Positions 28,424 through 37,445 of a stretch of 64,000 nt of DNA are shown piece after piece. Numbering within the stretch: the stretch's first letter is position 1; every line of letters starts with the position of its first letter. The notes below the pieces were generated by a model. It searched no databases. It was not told the DNA's origin and saw only the letters and a program-made list of their open reading frames with translations. The stretch covers positions 1,178,001 through 1,242,000 of the forward strand of contig NZ_RJKV01000002.1 in NCBI RefSeq assembly GCF_003751305.1. The letters are read 5' to 3'. This DNA comes from Stenotrophomonas rhizophila (GTDB taxonomy: Bacteria > Pseudomonadota > Gammaproteobacteria > Xanthomonadales > Xanthomonadaceae). A program made the position numbers and the translations under genes.

Positions 28424-29245
28424 ATGTCCGTGGACCGTATCGATGCCTGTTTTGCCCGCCTGCGCGATGAACGTCGCAAGGCGCTGATCCCCTTCATCAC
28501 CGCCGGCGATCCGGGCCTGGAGGCCACCGTGCCGGTCATGCATGCACTGGCCGCGGCCGGCGCGGACGTGATCGAGCTCGGGGTGCCGTTCTCCGACCCG
28601 ATGGCCGACGGCCCGACCATCCAGCGCAGCTCCGAGCGTGCGCTGGCGCGTGGGGCAGGGCTGCGCTATGTGCTGGAGACCGTCGCTGCCTTCCGCAAGG
28701 ACGACGCCATTACGCCGGTGGTGCTGATGGGCTACCTCAACCCGATCGAGATCCATGGCACGGCCCGCTTCGCACAGTCCGCCATTGCCGCGGGCGTTGA
28801 CGGCATCCTGCTGGTCGATCTGCCGCCGGAAGAAGCGGCCGAAACCCGTGAGATCTTCACCGCGGCCGGCCTGGCGCTGATCCTGCTGGCCTCGCCGACG
28901 ACCGCTGACGCGCGACTGGATACGCTGTCCGCGATGGCGCAGGGCTACCTGTATTACGTCAGCTTCGCCGGCGTGACCGGCGCATCCGATCGCCTGGACA
29001 GCAGTGCCGCCGGTGCCCGCCTGCGCGACCTGCGCCGCCGCTCCAGCGTACCGGTGGTGGCCGGCTTCGGGATCAAGGATGCGGCCAGTGCCGCGGCCAT
29101 GGCCGTGGAGGCCGATGGCGTGGTGGTGGGCAGTGCGCTGGTGGCTGCACTGGGTGAGGCGCCCGACGCCACGGCTGCGGCAGCAACCGCGCAGGCATTC
29201 CTCACGCCGCTGCGACGCGCGCTCGACGCCGCCCGAGGCTCCTAA
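28424..29245 (+). CDS. trpA: Tryptophan synthase alpha chain
   Basis: This subunit cleaves indole-3-glycerol phosphate and passes indole to TrpB. The 273 residues have the catalytic glutamate in VIELGVPFSDPMADGP, the catalytic aspartate region LLVDLPPEE, and FAGVTGA and VVAGFGIKD for phosphate binding. ATG at 28424 is used, with GAAGGA about 10 nt upstream. A TTG six codons earlier inside the lipoprotein gene is a less likely start. It is followed by a GC-rich hairpin. Confidence 0.97.
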   Translation: MSVDRIDACFARLRDERRKALIPFITAGDPGLEATVPVMHALAAAGADVIELGVPFSDPMADGPTIQRSSERALARGAGLRYVLETVAAFRKDDAITPVVLMGYLNPIEIHGTARFAQSAIAAGVDGILLVDLPPEEAAETREIFTAAGLALILLASPTTADARLDTLSAMAQGYLYYVSFAGVTGASDRLDSSAAGARLRDLRRRSSVPVVAGFGIKDAASAAAMAVEADGVVVGSALVAALGEAPDATAAAATAQAFLTPLRRALDAARGS

Positions 29246-29273
29246 ACGTACGTACCAGAATGGTTTACGCCAG

Positions 29274-29295
29274 CCCCCCGGCAACCGCCGGGGGG
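29274..29295 (+). terminator. GC hairpin after trpA
   Basis: The perfect stem CCCCCCGGC-AACC-GCCGGGGGG lies 28 bases past the trpA stop. It has no T tract, so it may end transcription weakly or protect the 3' end. accD begins about 80 bp further on. Confidence 0.5.
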
Positions 29296-29374
29296 TGCCC
29301 GAGCATGGAAACGGTGAGCTAGACTGTCCGCCTTTGCGGCCCCCGGGCCGCCCTGAACGGAAGTAGCATCCCGC

Positions 29375-30258
<884 letters not shown>

Positions 30259-30259
<1 letters not shown>

Positions 30260-31611
30260 TGGCGTCGCGCAAGTATTTCGGCACCGACGGCATCCGCGGC
30301 AAGGTCGGTGAGGGCGTCATCTCCGCCGATTTCGTGCTGCGCCTGGGCAATGCGCTCGGGCGTGCGCTGACCGAGCGCAACGGGCACCGCCCGGTGGTGG
30401 TGATCGGCAAGGACACCCGTATCTCCGGCTACATGTTCGAAGCCGCACTGGAAGCCGGGCTGGTCGCCGCCGGCGCCGATGTGCAGCTGCTCGGCCCGAT
30501 GCCGACGCCGGCGGTGGCCTTCCTCACCCGCACCCTCGGTGCGGATGCGGGCATCGTCATCAGCGCCTCGCACAACCCGCACTACGACAACGGCATCAAG
30601 TTCTTCTCCGCCGATGGCGAGAAGCTCGATGACGCCACCGAGCTGGCGCTGGAAGCCGCGCTCGATGCGCCGTTCACCACGGTCGAGTCCGAGCGGCTGG
30701 GCAAGGCCATGCGTGCCCGCGATGCGGTCGGTCGCTACATCGAATTCTGCAAGGCCAGCGTGCCGCGCGGGTTCGATCTGCGTGGGCTGAAGATTGTGCT
30801 CGACTGCGCGCATGGCGCCACCTACCACGTCGCCCCGCTGCTGTTCCGCGAGATGGGCGCGGAGGTGATCAGCATCGGCGATGCGCCCAACGGTCTGAAC
30901 ATCAACGATGGCGTCGGCTCGATGCACATCGACAATCTCGCGGCGAAAGTGCGCGAGGTCGGCGCCGATTTCGGTATCGCCTTCGACGGCGATGGCGACC
31001 GCGTGCTGATGGCCGATGACCAGGGCAATCCGGTGGATGGCGATGACCTGCTGTTCGTGCTGGCCCAGGCCTGGCAGCGCAGCGGTCGCCTGCATGGCCC
31101 CGTGGTCGGTACGCTGATGACCAACTTCGGCCTGGAGCAGGCGCTGGAGCGGCTGAACATTCCGTTCCAGCGCAGCAACGTCGGCGACCGCTATGTGCAT
31201 CAGGCCCTGGTCGAAAACAACGGCGTGCTCGGCGGCGAAGCCTCCGGCCACCTGCTGTGCCTGGATCGCGCCACCACCGGTGATGCGATCGTCAGTGCGC
31301 TGCAGGTGCTGGAAGTGCTGCGCCGTGATGGCACCTCCCTGCGCCAGGTGCTGTCGGTGCTCAACAAGGTGCCGCAGAAGACCGTCAACGTGCGCCTGCA
31401 GGGCGCGGCCAAGGCCACCGTGCAGGCCGGGAGCGTGCAGGCCGCGCTGGCGGCTGCGCAGCAGGCAGTGAAGGGTCGCGGTCGTGCGTTCCTGCGCCCG
31501 TCGGGCACTGAGCCGGTGGTACGTGTCACCGTCGAGGCGGACAGCGCCGAGCTGATGCAATCCACGCTGGACAGCCTCTCGGCGGCGGTGAAGGCGGCTG
31601 CCGCGGCCTGA
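30259..31611 (+). CDS. glmM: Phosphoglucosamine mutase
   Basis: This converts glucosamine-6-phosphate to glucosamine-1-phosphate for peptidoglycan and LPS precursors. The 450 residues carry the phosphorylated Ser104 in [16 protein letters not shown], the magnesium loop DGDGDR, the sugar loop GGEASGH and the phosphate loop RPSGTEP. The frame extends upstream through accD, but [14 protein letters not shown] is the family N-terminus. It ends at a strong terminator shared with the convergent deacetylase. Confidence 0.97.
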
Positions 31612-31641
31612 GCCGGGTAGTGAGGCCAGAAACTGAAAACT

Positions 31642-31671
31642 GAAAACGCCCCGGGGAACCGGGGCGTTTTC
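31642..31671. terminator. Bidirectional intrinsic terminator
   Basis: A perfect 13-bp stem GAAAACGCCCCGG / CCGGGGCGTTTTC with loop GGAA sits between convergent glmM and the deacetylase gene. Confidence 0.92.
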
Positions 31672-31690
31672 GTTGCAGCGCGGGAGTCCG

Positions 31691-32545
31691 TTACGGCCCT
31701 GCCACCATCTTCTTTTTCTTTGCCTTGAAGCGGTTGAACAGCGGCGCGATCAGCGGGTGGTAGCTGTAGGCGATGCGCTTGCGCAGCCAGCTGGCCGGGC
31801 GGTCGCGGATCGCGAACCGGTAGATGTGTTCCGGGTCTCCCCCGACCACGTTGCGGCCGAACGGATGGGTGGTATGCAGGTACTTGAAGCCGTTGGCCCG
31901 TGCGATCTGCACGTAGTCCTCGTCGAAATCCCCGTACGGCCAGCACAGCGTGTCCGAGACTTCACCCAACTGCTGCTGCAGCACGTCGCGCGCCACCGAG
32001 AGGTCGCCGCTGATGCCCTGGCGCTTGTGCTCGCGGGAGATGTCCTGCTTGAGCCAGCGCGTATGCGTGTGCGTGTGGCAGTGCACCTCGAAGGTGCCGG
32101 CGGCGATCATCGCGCGCGCCTCGCTCCAGCGCATCATCACCTCGTCCGGGCGGTTCTCGCGCAGGATCGCCGCCTCGCAGCCGCGATGGTCCGGCGTCGC
32201 GGGCAGGGCGGCACCGGGCTGGCCCGCATGCGCGCGGACATCGCCTTCGCCCATCCAGCCGGTGACCACGAACACCACCGCGTGCATCCCGTACTTGGCC
32301 AGGATCGGGTGCGCGTACACCCAGTTGTCCAGATAGCCGTCATCGAAGGTGATCACGATCGATTTGGCCGGCGTCGGTTTGCCCGCCAGGAAATCCGCAT
32401 ACTGATCCAGCGTCAGCGAGGTCCAGCCGTTGGCGGCGAGCCAGGCGATCTGGCTTTCGAAGTTCGCCGGCGACACCGTGATCATTCCGGGAGACGGCGA
32501 GACGTGGTGGTGCATCAGCACCGGGACGGATCTAGCGGTGGCCAT
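31691..32545 (-). CDS. Polysaccharide deacetylase family protein
   Basis: This is a 284-residue carbohydrate-esterase-4 (NodB-fold) protein. The metal-site motifs are present: TFDDGYLDN and HCHTHTHTR. The N-terminus reads VPVLMHHHVSPSPG and the C-terminus is lysine-rich. There is no signal peptide, which points to cytosolic or membrane-surface action on a sugar intermediate. It overlaps the glycosyltransferase gene by 14 bases, so the two act together, probably in synthesis or trimming of a surface glycan. The substrate is unknown. Confidence 0.92.
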   Translation of the reverse strand: MATARSVPVLMHHHVSPSPGMITVSPANFESQIAWLAANGWTSLTLDQYADFLAGKPTPAKSIVITFDDGYLDNWVYAHPILAKYGMHAVVFVVTGWMGEGDVRAHAGQPGAALPATPDHRGCEAAILRENRPDEVMMRWSEARAMIAAGTFEVHCHTHTHTRWLKQDISREHKRQGISGDLSVARDVLQQQLGEVSDTLCWPYGDFDEDYVQIARANGFKYLHTTHPFGRNVVGGDPEHIYRFAIRDRPASWLRKRIAYSYHPLIAPLFNRFKAKKKKMVAGP

Positions 32546-33683
32546 GGCCCAGTTCCTTCAACCACTGGTGATAATAGAATTCGGTCGCTTCAGTGTGACC
32601 GGTCGGGGTGAAGCGGTGTGCGCTGCGCATCCATTCCCAGCCGGCCAGGCCCATCTGCTGGCGGCGGTCAGGCTGCTCGATCAGGGTGCGCAGTGCGTTG
32701 GTCAACGCAGTCTGATCGCCCAGTGGTGCGAGCAGGGCATTGCTGCCTTCCACCACCATTTCCGGCACGCCACCGACGCGCGTGGCGACGATCGGCACGC
32801 CGACATAGGCCGCTTCCAGGAACACCGTGCCAGCGGCTTCCTTGTGCGTGGCGAGCGCGAAGATATCGAAGCCGGTCATCAGCCGGCAAGCACCCTGGCG
32901 GTAGCCCAGCAGATGCACCTGCGCGGCAATGCCGAGCTGCTCGCGAAGTCCGATCAGGCGATCCATCACCGGCTGCCCGTCGCCGACGATCACCAGCTGG
33001 ACGCGCGGGTTGGCGCGGCACAGCGGTGCCATCGCCTGCAGCAGTTCCAGGTGACCCTTGGGCTCGCGCAGGACGGCGACGCAGCCGACCACGATCTGTT
33101 CGTCATCGAAGCCCAGCTCCGCGCGCACGTCCGCGCGGGTGTCCTGCAGGCACTGCCAGGGATCGCGCTTGGCGATCTGCGACCACTGCGGCGGCACCGC
33201 GATCGGTGGGACGATGCCGACGTGTGCCTCCTCGATGCCGCGGCTGACCATCAGCCTCTTGACGAAGCTGCTGACGGTCATCACCCGATGGGGCAGGCCG
33301 GTATAGGTCAGCAGCGAGTTGATCGGGCTCATCAGATGGCGAGAGCGCACCACCAGCGGCGTCCCGCCCAGCCGGGCACCGGCGGCGGCGATCAGGCTGT
33401 CGCGGCGGCTGGTGGTGTTGACCACATCGTAGCCATGGCGCCGCACCAGGCGCGAGACCGACCAGATGCCGCGCAGCATGCGCAACAGGCCGCCCATTTT
33501 CAGCGCGTGGACGGTGAAGCCGGCTTCGCGCGCCATCTCCCCCAGGCGGGCGCCGGGCTGGCAGAGCAGGGAGACCTCGTGGCCGCGGTCGCGCATGGCC
33601 AGCATGTGGCGGTAGATGTAAATCTCCTGCCCACCAAAACCCTTGGCGGCTTCCGTATGGAGAATTTTCAGTGGCGCGTTCAT
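32532..33683 (-). CDS. Glycosyltransferase family 4 protein
   Basis: This is a 383-residue GT-B glycosyltransferase. The N-terminal domain begins KILHTEAAKGFGGQEIYIYRH. The C-terminal donor-binding domain has VGCVAVLREPKGH, LVIVGDGQ and the EX7E-like region with KEAAGTVFLEAAYVGVPIVAT and GGVPEMV. It is probably lipopolysaccharide or exopolysaccharide related. ATG at 33683 is used because the Rossmann strand follows at once. A frame extension of 74 codons upstream crosses a terminator and is rejected. It is the first gene of a two-gene unit with the deacetylase, preceded by an unusual leader terminator. Confidence 0.92.
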   Translation of the reverse strand: MNAPLKILHTEAAKGFGGQEIYIYRHMLAMRDRGHEVSLLCQPGARLGEMAREAGFTVHALKMGGLLRMLRGIWSVSRLVRRHGYDVVNTTSRRDSLIAAAGARLGGTPLVVRSRHLMSPINSLLTYTGLPHRVMTVSSFVKRLMVSRGIEEAHVGIVPPIAVPPQWSQIAKRDPWQCLQDTRADVRAELGFDDEQIVVGCVAVLREPKGHLELLQAMAPLCRANPRVQLVIVGDGQPVMDRLIGLREQLGIAAQVHLLGYRQGACRLMTGFDIFALATHKEAAGTVFLEAAYVGVPIVATRVGGVPEMVVEGSNALLAPLGDQTALTNALRTLIEQPDRRQQMGLAGWEWMRSAHRFTPTGHTEATEFYYHQWLKELGHGHR

Positions 33684-34076
33684 CGTTGGACGATCCATGT
33701 GTAAAAAAGCGCCCGCACTGCGCGAGCGGCTGTCGTTGTTGCCTGCGGGTCGCGCCAGCGCATCCGATGCGCTGTGCAGTGCCGTGGGTTTGGGGTAGTT
33801 CGGGTGGCCGGGCACGGTCTCACCATTGCTGGCGTGAGCCGGCACAACGCCATCGGCGATGAGGGGGAGAACAGGGGCATCCATGAGGCGGATCGGGCGA
33901 CGCAAGGAGTAATGGGGGCGTCGCCTGGGCGTCGCCGGTGGCCCGTTCTGGCCGTCTGGGCGCGCGCATTGTATCGGTTTGTATCAATGTATCGGTGGCG
34001 GGGTTGGCCCGATCTGGCACAATGTTCAGCCGGGCCACAGCTGGCCCACCGACCACATGAACAAGCAGGAATCGCT
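33684..34076. other. Divergent intergenic region, glycosyltransferase / 2OG oxygenase
   Basis: These 393 bp have no supported gene. They contain a minus-strand terminator-like hairpin at 33703-33728, a possible minus-strand minus-10 TACAAT (33968-33973) and three near-identical 9-mers TGTATCRRT (33970, 33980, 33988). A transcript from the possible promoter to the terminator would be roughly 250 nt, the size of a small RNA or an attenuated leader. Confidence 0.6.
33703..33728 (-). terminator. Terminator-like hairpin in the glycosyltransferase leader
   Basis: On the minus strand, CGCTCGC-GCAGT-GCGGGCG (one G-T pair) is followed by CTTTTTT. It ends only about 20 bases before the glycosyltransferase ATG, and no other minus-strand gene lies upstream. 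It would act on the leader itself, or on a small RNA. Confidence 0.6.
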
Positions 34077-35012
34077 GTGAGCCAGATCCCCACCCTCGAC
34101 ATCACCCGTTTTGACACCGACCGCGACGCGTTCGTGGCCGAGCTGGGTGCGGCCTACCGCGAATGGGGCTTTGCTGGCATCCGCAACCACGGCATCCCGC
34201 AGGCTGACATCGACGCCGCCTATGAGGTCTTCAAAGCCTTCTTCGCGCTGCCGGAAGAGACCAAGCGCCAGTACCACGTGCCCGGCAGCGGCGGCGCGCG
34301 CGGCTACACCGCCTTCGGCGTGGAGACGGCCAAGGGCTCGCAGCACTTCGATCTGAAGGAGTTCTGGCACATCGGTCGCGAGATTCCGGACGACTCCAAA
34401 TACCGTGACGTGATGGCCCCGAACCTGTGGCCGAGCGAGGTCCCGGGCTTCCGCGAGCGTGGCTACGGCATCTACCAGGCCCTGGACACGCTGGGTTCGC
34501 GCGTCCTGTCGGCCCTGGCCCTGCACATTGGCCTGCCGGAGGATTTCTTCGCGGACAAGACCAACAACGGCAACTCGATCCTGCGTCCGATCCATTACCC
34601 GCCGATCACCGCGGACAACATCCCGAACGTGCGCGCCGGTGCCCATGGCGACATCAACTTCATCACGCTGCTGGTCGGCGCCAGCGCGGCCGGCCTGGAA
34701 GTGCAGTCGCATGAAGGCAAGTGGGTGCCGTTCACCTCGGACGCGGACACCATCGTGGTCAACATCGGCGACATGCTGCAGCGCCTGACCAACCACGTGT
34801 ACCCGTCGACGATCCACCGTGTGGTCAATCCCCCGGGCGAGCAAGCGCGCCAGCCGCGTTATTCGGTGCCGTTCTTCCTGCACCCGAACCCGGATTTCCT
34901 GATCGACGTGCTGCCGACCTGCATCACCCCGGAAAACCCGAGCCGCTACCCGGAGCCGATCACCGCCCACGGCTTCCTCGAAGAGCGCCTGCGCGAGATC
35001 AAGCTGAAGTAA
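34077..35012 (+). CDS. 2-oxoglutarate/Fe(II) dioxygenase, isopenicillin N synthase family
   Basis: This is a 311-residue non-haem iron oxygenase. The facial triad is visible: His190 and Asp192 in AHGDINF, and His247 in STIHRVVNP. The cosubstrate pair Arg261 and Ser263 lies in PRYSVPFF. The N-terminal DIOX_N domain starts IPTLDITRFD. The substrate is unknown, and such proteins hydroxylate or desaturate small molecules. GTG at 34077 is chosen with CAGGA about 7 nt upstream. Longer in-frame starts exist but lack proper spacing. It ends at a clear terminator. Confidence 0.92.
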   Translation: MSQIPTLDITRFDTDRDAFVAELGAAYREWGFAGIRNHGIPQADIDAAYEVFKAFFALPEETKRQYHVPGSGGARGYTAFGVETAKGSQHFDLKEFWHIGREIPDDSKYRDVMAPNLWPSEVPGFRERGYGIYQALDTLGSRVLSALALHIGLPEDFFADKTNNGNSILRPIHYPPITADNIPNVRAGAHGDINFITLLVGASAAGLEVQSHEGKWVPFTSDADTIVVNIGDMLQRLTNHVYPSTIHRVVNPPGEQARQPRYSVPFFLHPNPDFLIDVLPTCITPENPSRYPEPITAHGFLEERLREIKLK

Positions 35013-35017
35013 GCCAC

Positions 35018-35041
35018 GAAGGCCGCCGAAAGGCGGCCTTC
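35018..35041 (+). terminator. Intrinsic terminator of the 2OG oxygenase gene
   Basis: A perfect 10-bp stem GAAGGCCGCC-GAAA-GGCGGCCTTC lies 6 bases past the stop. The T tract is short and broken (CTTCTTC). Confidence 0.8.
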
Positions 35042-35051
35042 TTCATTCGGC

Positions 35052-35073
35052 GTAGTGCCGGCCGCTGGCCGGC
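35052..35073. repeat. GTAG palindromic repeat (SMAG-like)
   Basis: GTAG is followed by TGCCGGCC-GCT-GGCCGGC, identical in the stem to the copies near 6860 and 15019. It lies right after the oxygenase terminator. Confidence 0.8.
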
Positions 35074-35122
35074 TCCAGACAATGCTGGCCCGGCTGCATT
35101 CGGCTATTCGCTGCCCCGTGTA

Positions 35123-35234
35123 GGGCGAGCACTGCCATGCCCAACCGGGACGCGCCGTAAACCCGTCCCTGGGGGCTCGACGTGCGCCATCCATGGCGCC
35201 CGACGGTCCCGGCTGGGCATGGCAGCGCTCGCCC
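35123..35234 (-). repeat. Three-way-junction palindromic element, copy 3
   Basis: This is the longest copy. The outer arms (35123-35151 and 35206-35234) are 29 bases, with two transition mismatches. The inner hairpin is GGCGCCAT / ATGGCGC-like, and the conserved core reads CGTAAACCCGTCCCTGGGGG on the plus strand. Confidence 0.8.
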
Positions 35235-35332
35235 CCGACAGATTGCCTCGGCGGAGGGCGGGGCAGGGCAGCCTCAAATCCGATCCGGCGCTTTGTAGCT
35301 GTCCCATGCAAGCCGACACACTGTCAGAGGGT

Positions 35333-35432
35333 GGGCGTGGGTGGGTTGGCGGGACCGTTATGCGCCATGGATGGCGCATATCGAGCCCCCATGGACGGGT
35401 TTACGGCGTGTCCCGCCAACCCACCCACGCCC
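35333..35432 (+). repeat. Three-way-junction palindromic element, copy 4
   Basis: The cleanest copy. The outer arms 35333-35355 and 35410-35432 are perfectly complementary over 23 bases. A perfect inner hairpin TATGCGCCAT-GG-ATGGCGCATA follows, with the core GAGCCCCCATGGACGGGTTT in between. It lies 99 bp from copy 3 in the opposite orientation. Confidence 0.85.
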
Positions 35433-35590
35433 GCCCAGTCCGGGCACGTCCACCGGCCCCGTCGCCCTTGCTTTTGACTTGGGGCCGCAGCGAAAAATAA
35501 ATATCCAATTGAAATGTAAGCGTTTTCCCGCCAACGCCATTTCGTTGCATCCGTTATCATGGCCGGCTGATACCCAAAGGAGCCCCCGCC

Positions 35591-36346
35591 ATGCGCCGCA
35601 AGATCGTCGCCGGTAACTGGAAGCTGCACGGCAGCCGCCAATTCGCCACCGACCTGGTCAGTGACCTGGTTGCCGACCTCCCACTGCAGGGCGTCGAAGT
35701 CGTGGTCCTGCCGCCGCTCCCGTATCTGGGCGAACTGGTCGAAGCCTTCGAAGGGCGGGCCGTCGCCTTCGGCTCCCAGGACGTCAGCAGCAACGAAAAG
35801 GGCGCCTACACCGGCGAAGTGTCGGCCACCATGCTGGCTGAAGTCGGTGCCCGCTACGGCCTGGTCGGCCACTCCGAACGCCGCCAGTACCACGCCGAAA
35901 GCAGTGAACTGGTCGCCCGCAAGTTCGCCGCCGCCCTGCATGCCGGCCTGACCCCCATCCTGTGCGTGGGCGAAACCCTCGAGCAGCGTGAGGCCAATCA
36001 GACCGAGGCGGTCATCGCCGCCCAGCTCGGTCCGGTGCTGGAGCTGGTGGGCGCCGCCGGCTTCGCCCACGCCGTGGTCGCCTATGAGCCGGTCTGGGCC
36101 ATCGGTACCGGCCGGACCGCCTCCAAGGAGCAGGCCCAGCAGGTCCACGCGTTCATCCGTGGCGAAGTGGCCAAGCTCGATGCTAGAATTGCGGATTCAC
36201 TGTCGATCCTCTATGGCGGCAGCGTGAAGCCCGACAACGCCGCGGAACTGTTCGCACAGCCCGATGTCGATGGTGGGCTGGTGGGCGGCGCCTCCCTGGT
36301 GGCCGCGGACTTCCTTGCCATCGCTGCCGCGGCGGCGGGGCGCTAA
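35591..36346 (+). CDS. tpiA: Triosephosphate isomerase
   Basis: This interconverts dihydroxyacetone phosphate and glyceraldehyde-3-phosphate. The 251-residue TIM barrel has the catalytic Lys11 in GNWKLHGS, His in VGHSERRQ and Glu in AYEPVWAIGTG, with the phosphate-binding LYGGSVKPDN. AAAGGAG lies 8 nt before ATG at 35591. The glmM-tpiA-secG order of other gammaproteobacteria is kept, except that three genes and a repeat-rich gap now separate glmM from tpiA. Confidence 0.98.
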   Translation: MRRKIVAGNWKLHGSRQFATDLVSDLVADLPLQGVEVVVLPPLPYLGELVEAFEGRAVAFGSQDVSSNEKGAYTGEVSATMLAEVGARYGLVGHSERRQYHAESSELVARKFAAALHAGLTPILCVGETLEQREANQTEAVIAAQLGPVLELVGAAGFAHAVVAYEPVWAIGTGRTASKEQAQQVHAFIRGEVAKLDARIADSLSILYGGSVKPDNAAELFAQPDVDGGLVGGASLVAADFLAIAAAAAGR

Positions 36347-36401
36347 TTAGTTACGTTGTCGGCCCAACCGCCGGCACGACATGTCCGAGGACGGATTCGA
36401 A

Positions 36402-36842
36402 ATGCTGATGTTGATCCTCAATGTGGTCTACGTGCTGGTCGCAGTGGCCATGATCGCGCTCATCCTGATGCAGCGTGGTTCCGGCGCGGCCGCAGGGTCG
36501 GGTTTCGGTGCCGGCGCCTCGGGCACTGTGTTCGGCGCGCGTGGCGCGTCCAACTTCCTGTCCAAGTCGACCAAGTGGCTGGCCGTGGTGTTCTTCGGCA
36601 TCAGCCTCTTCATGGCCTGGTACGCCAGCCATGGCTCGCGCCCGGCGGCGCAGCAGGATCTGGGTCTGATGTCGGCGCCGGCCGCCACTGCGCCGGCCGC
36701 ACCGGCAGGCGAGCTTCCGGCCGTGCCCAAGGCCCCGGAAACCCCGGTGCAGCAGCCTGTTCCGTCGGCCACTGTGCCGGCTCAGGCGGAAACTCCGAAA
36801 TCTGGTGAAGAAAAGCCTTCGGAAGGCACCCAGACTCGCTGA
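36402..36842 (+). CDS. secG: Protein translocase subunit SecG
   Basis: This is an inner-membrane accessory subunit of the SecYEG channel. The 146 residues show two transmembrane helices (about 3-22 and 50-70) around the conserved MQRGSGAAAGSGFG loop. The C-terminus is an unusually long Ala/Pro/Glu-rich tail of about 70 residues, cytoplasmic or periplasmic by topology. ATG at 36402 gives the standard MLMLILNVVY start with GGA about 8 nt upstream. The ATG at 36381 would add seven residues. tRNA-Leu follows 49 bp later. Confidence 0.92.
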   Translation: MLMLILNVVYVLVAVAMIALILMQRGSGAAAGSGFGAGASGTVFGARGASNFLSKSTKWLAVVFFGISLFMAWYASHGSRPAAQQDLGLMSAPAATAPAAPAGELPAVPKAPETPVQQPVPSATVPAQAETPKSGEEKPSEGTQTR

Positions 36843-36891
36843 AGACGGTTACAATATGCGGCGCACTGGAGAACAACCGGTGCGATCGTAA

Positions 36892-36976
36892 GCCCAGGTG
36901 GCGGAATTGGTAGACGCACTACCTTGAGGTGGTAGCGACGAGAGTCGTAGGGGTTCGAGTCCCCTCTTGGGCACCA
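36892..36976 (+). tRNA. tRNA-Leu (GAG)
   Basis: An 85-nt class II tRNA with a 7-bp acceptor stem GCCCAGG / CTTGGGC (one G-T pair), a long variable arm and an encoded CCA end. The anticodon loop TTGAGGT places GAG at 36926-36928, reading CUC and CUU. A TACAAT box at 36850-36855 is a likely minus-10 element. tRNA-Leu after secG is a conserved arrangement. Confidence 0.97.
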
Positions 36977-37088
36977 TTTGTTTGTAAGCGGGTTCGTCTG
37001 GCGCGCAAAGCGCCAGGTAGCGGTATCCGTCCACTCCCCCATGCCAAAGCGCCTGCAGGCGCAGCGGCAGAGGCAAGAGAGAATCGCT

Positions 37089-37445
37089 GTGCTGGCCGAA
37101 TATTTGCCGTCTCTGCTGTTTCTGATCGTTGCCACCGGTATCGGCGTTGCGCTGATGCTGGTTGGCCGATTCCTCGGTCCCCGACGTCCTGATCTGAAAA
37201 AGCTCTCGCCGTACGAATGCGGCTTCGAGGCTTTCGAGGACGCGCGCATGAAGTTCGATGTGCGCTACTACCTGATCGCGATTCAGTTCATCGTATTTGA
37301 TCTGGAAATCATCTTCATCGTGCCGTGGACCCAGGTCTTCATGGAACTGGGCGCACGTTCGCTGGTCACGATGGGCCTCTTCGTAGGCATGCTTTTCCTC
37401 GGTTTCATTTACGTCTGGAAGAAGGGAGCGCTGGAATGGGAGTAA
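37089..37445 (+). CDS. nuoA: NADH-quinone oxidoreductase subunit A
   Basis: This is the first gene of the 14-gene complex I operon that couples NADH oxidation to proton pumping. The 118-residue membrane subunit has three transmembrane helices and the conserved loop [25 protein letters not shown] (given here in parts: YECGFE and FDVRYYL), plus the helix start [11 protein letters not shown] at 37089 begins [10 protein letters not shown]. The open frame upstream to 36978 overlaps the end of the tRNA region and is excluded. Its last 10 bases overlap nuoB. Confidence 0.95.
   Translation: MLAEYLPSLLFLIVATGIGVALMLVGRFLGPRRPDLKKLSPYECGFEAFEDARMKFDVRYYLIAIQFIVFDLEIIFIVPWTQVFMELGARSLVTMGLFVGMLFLGFIYVWKKGALEWE

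Larger units (their letters stand above)
35013..35590. other. Intergenic region before tpiA with repeats
   Basis: These 578 bp have no credible gene. They contain a terminator (35018-35041), a GTAG palindrome (35052-35073), two three-way-junction elements in minus-then-plus order (35123-35234 and 35333-35432) and the tpiA promoter area, A+T-rich around 35490-35560. A TATCAT box is at 35555-35560. Open frames across the elements are artefacts of their composition. Confidence 0.75.

Noticed and set aside
33684-33905. 74-codon N-terminal extension of the glycosyltransferase
   Set aside because: It would read through a terminator-like hairpin and has no glycosyltransferase features.
33912-34076. 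55-codon N-terminal extension of the 2OG oxygenase from an ATG at 33912
   Set aside because: AAGGAG lies only 2 nt before that ATG, too close. The extension is Arg/Trp-rich and crosses the promoter region, while GTG at 34077 has good spacing and starts the domain.
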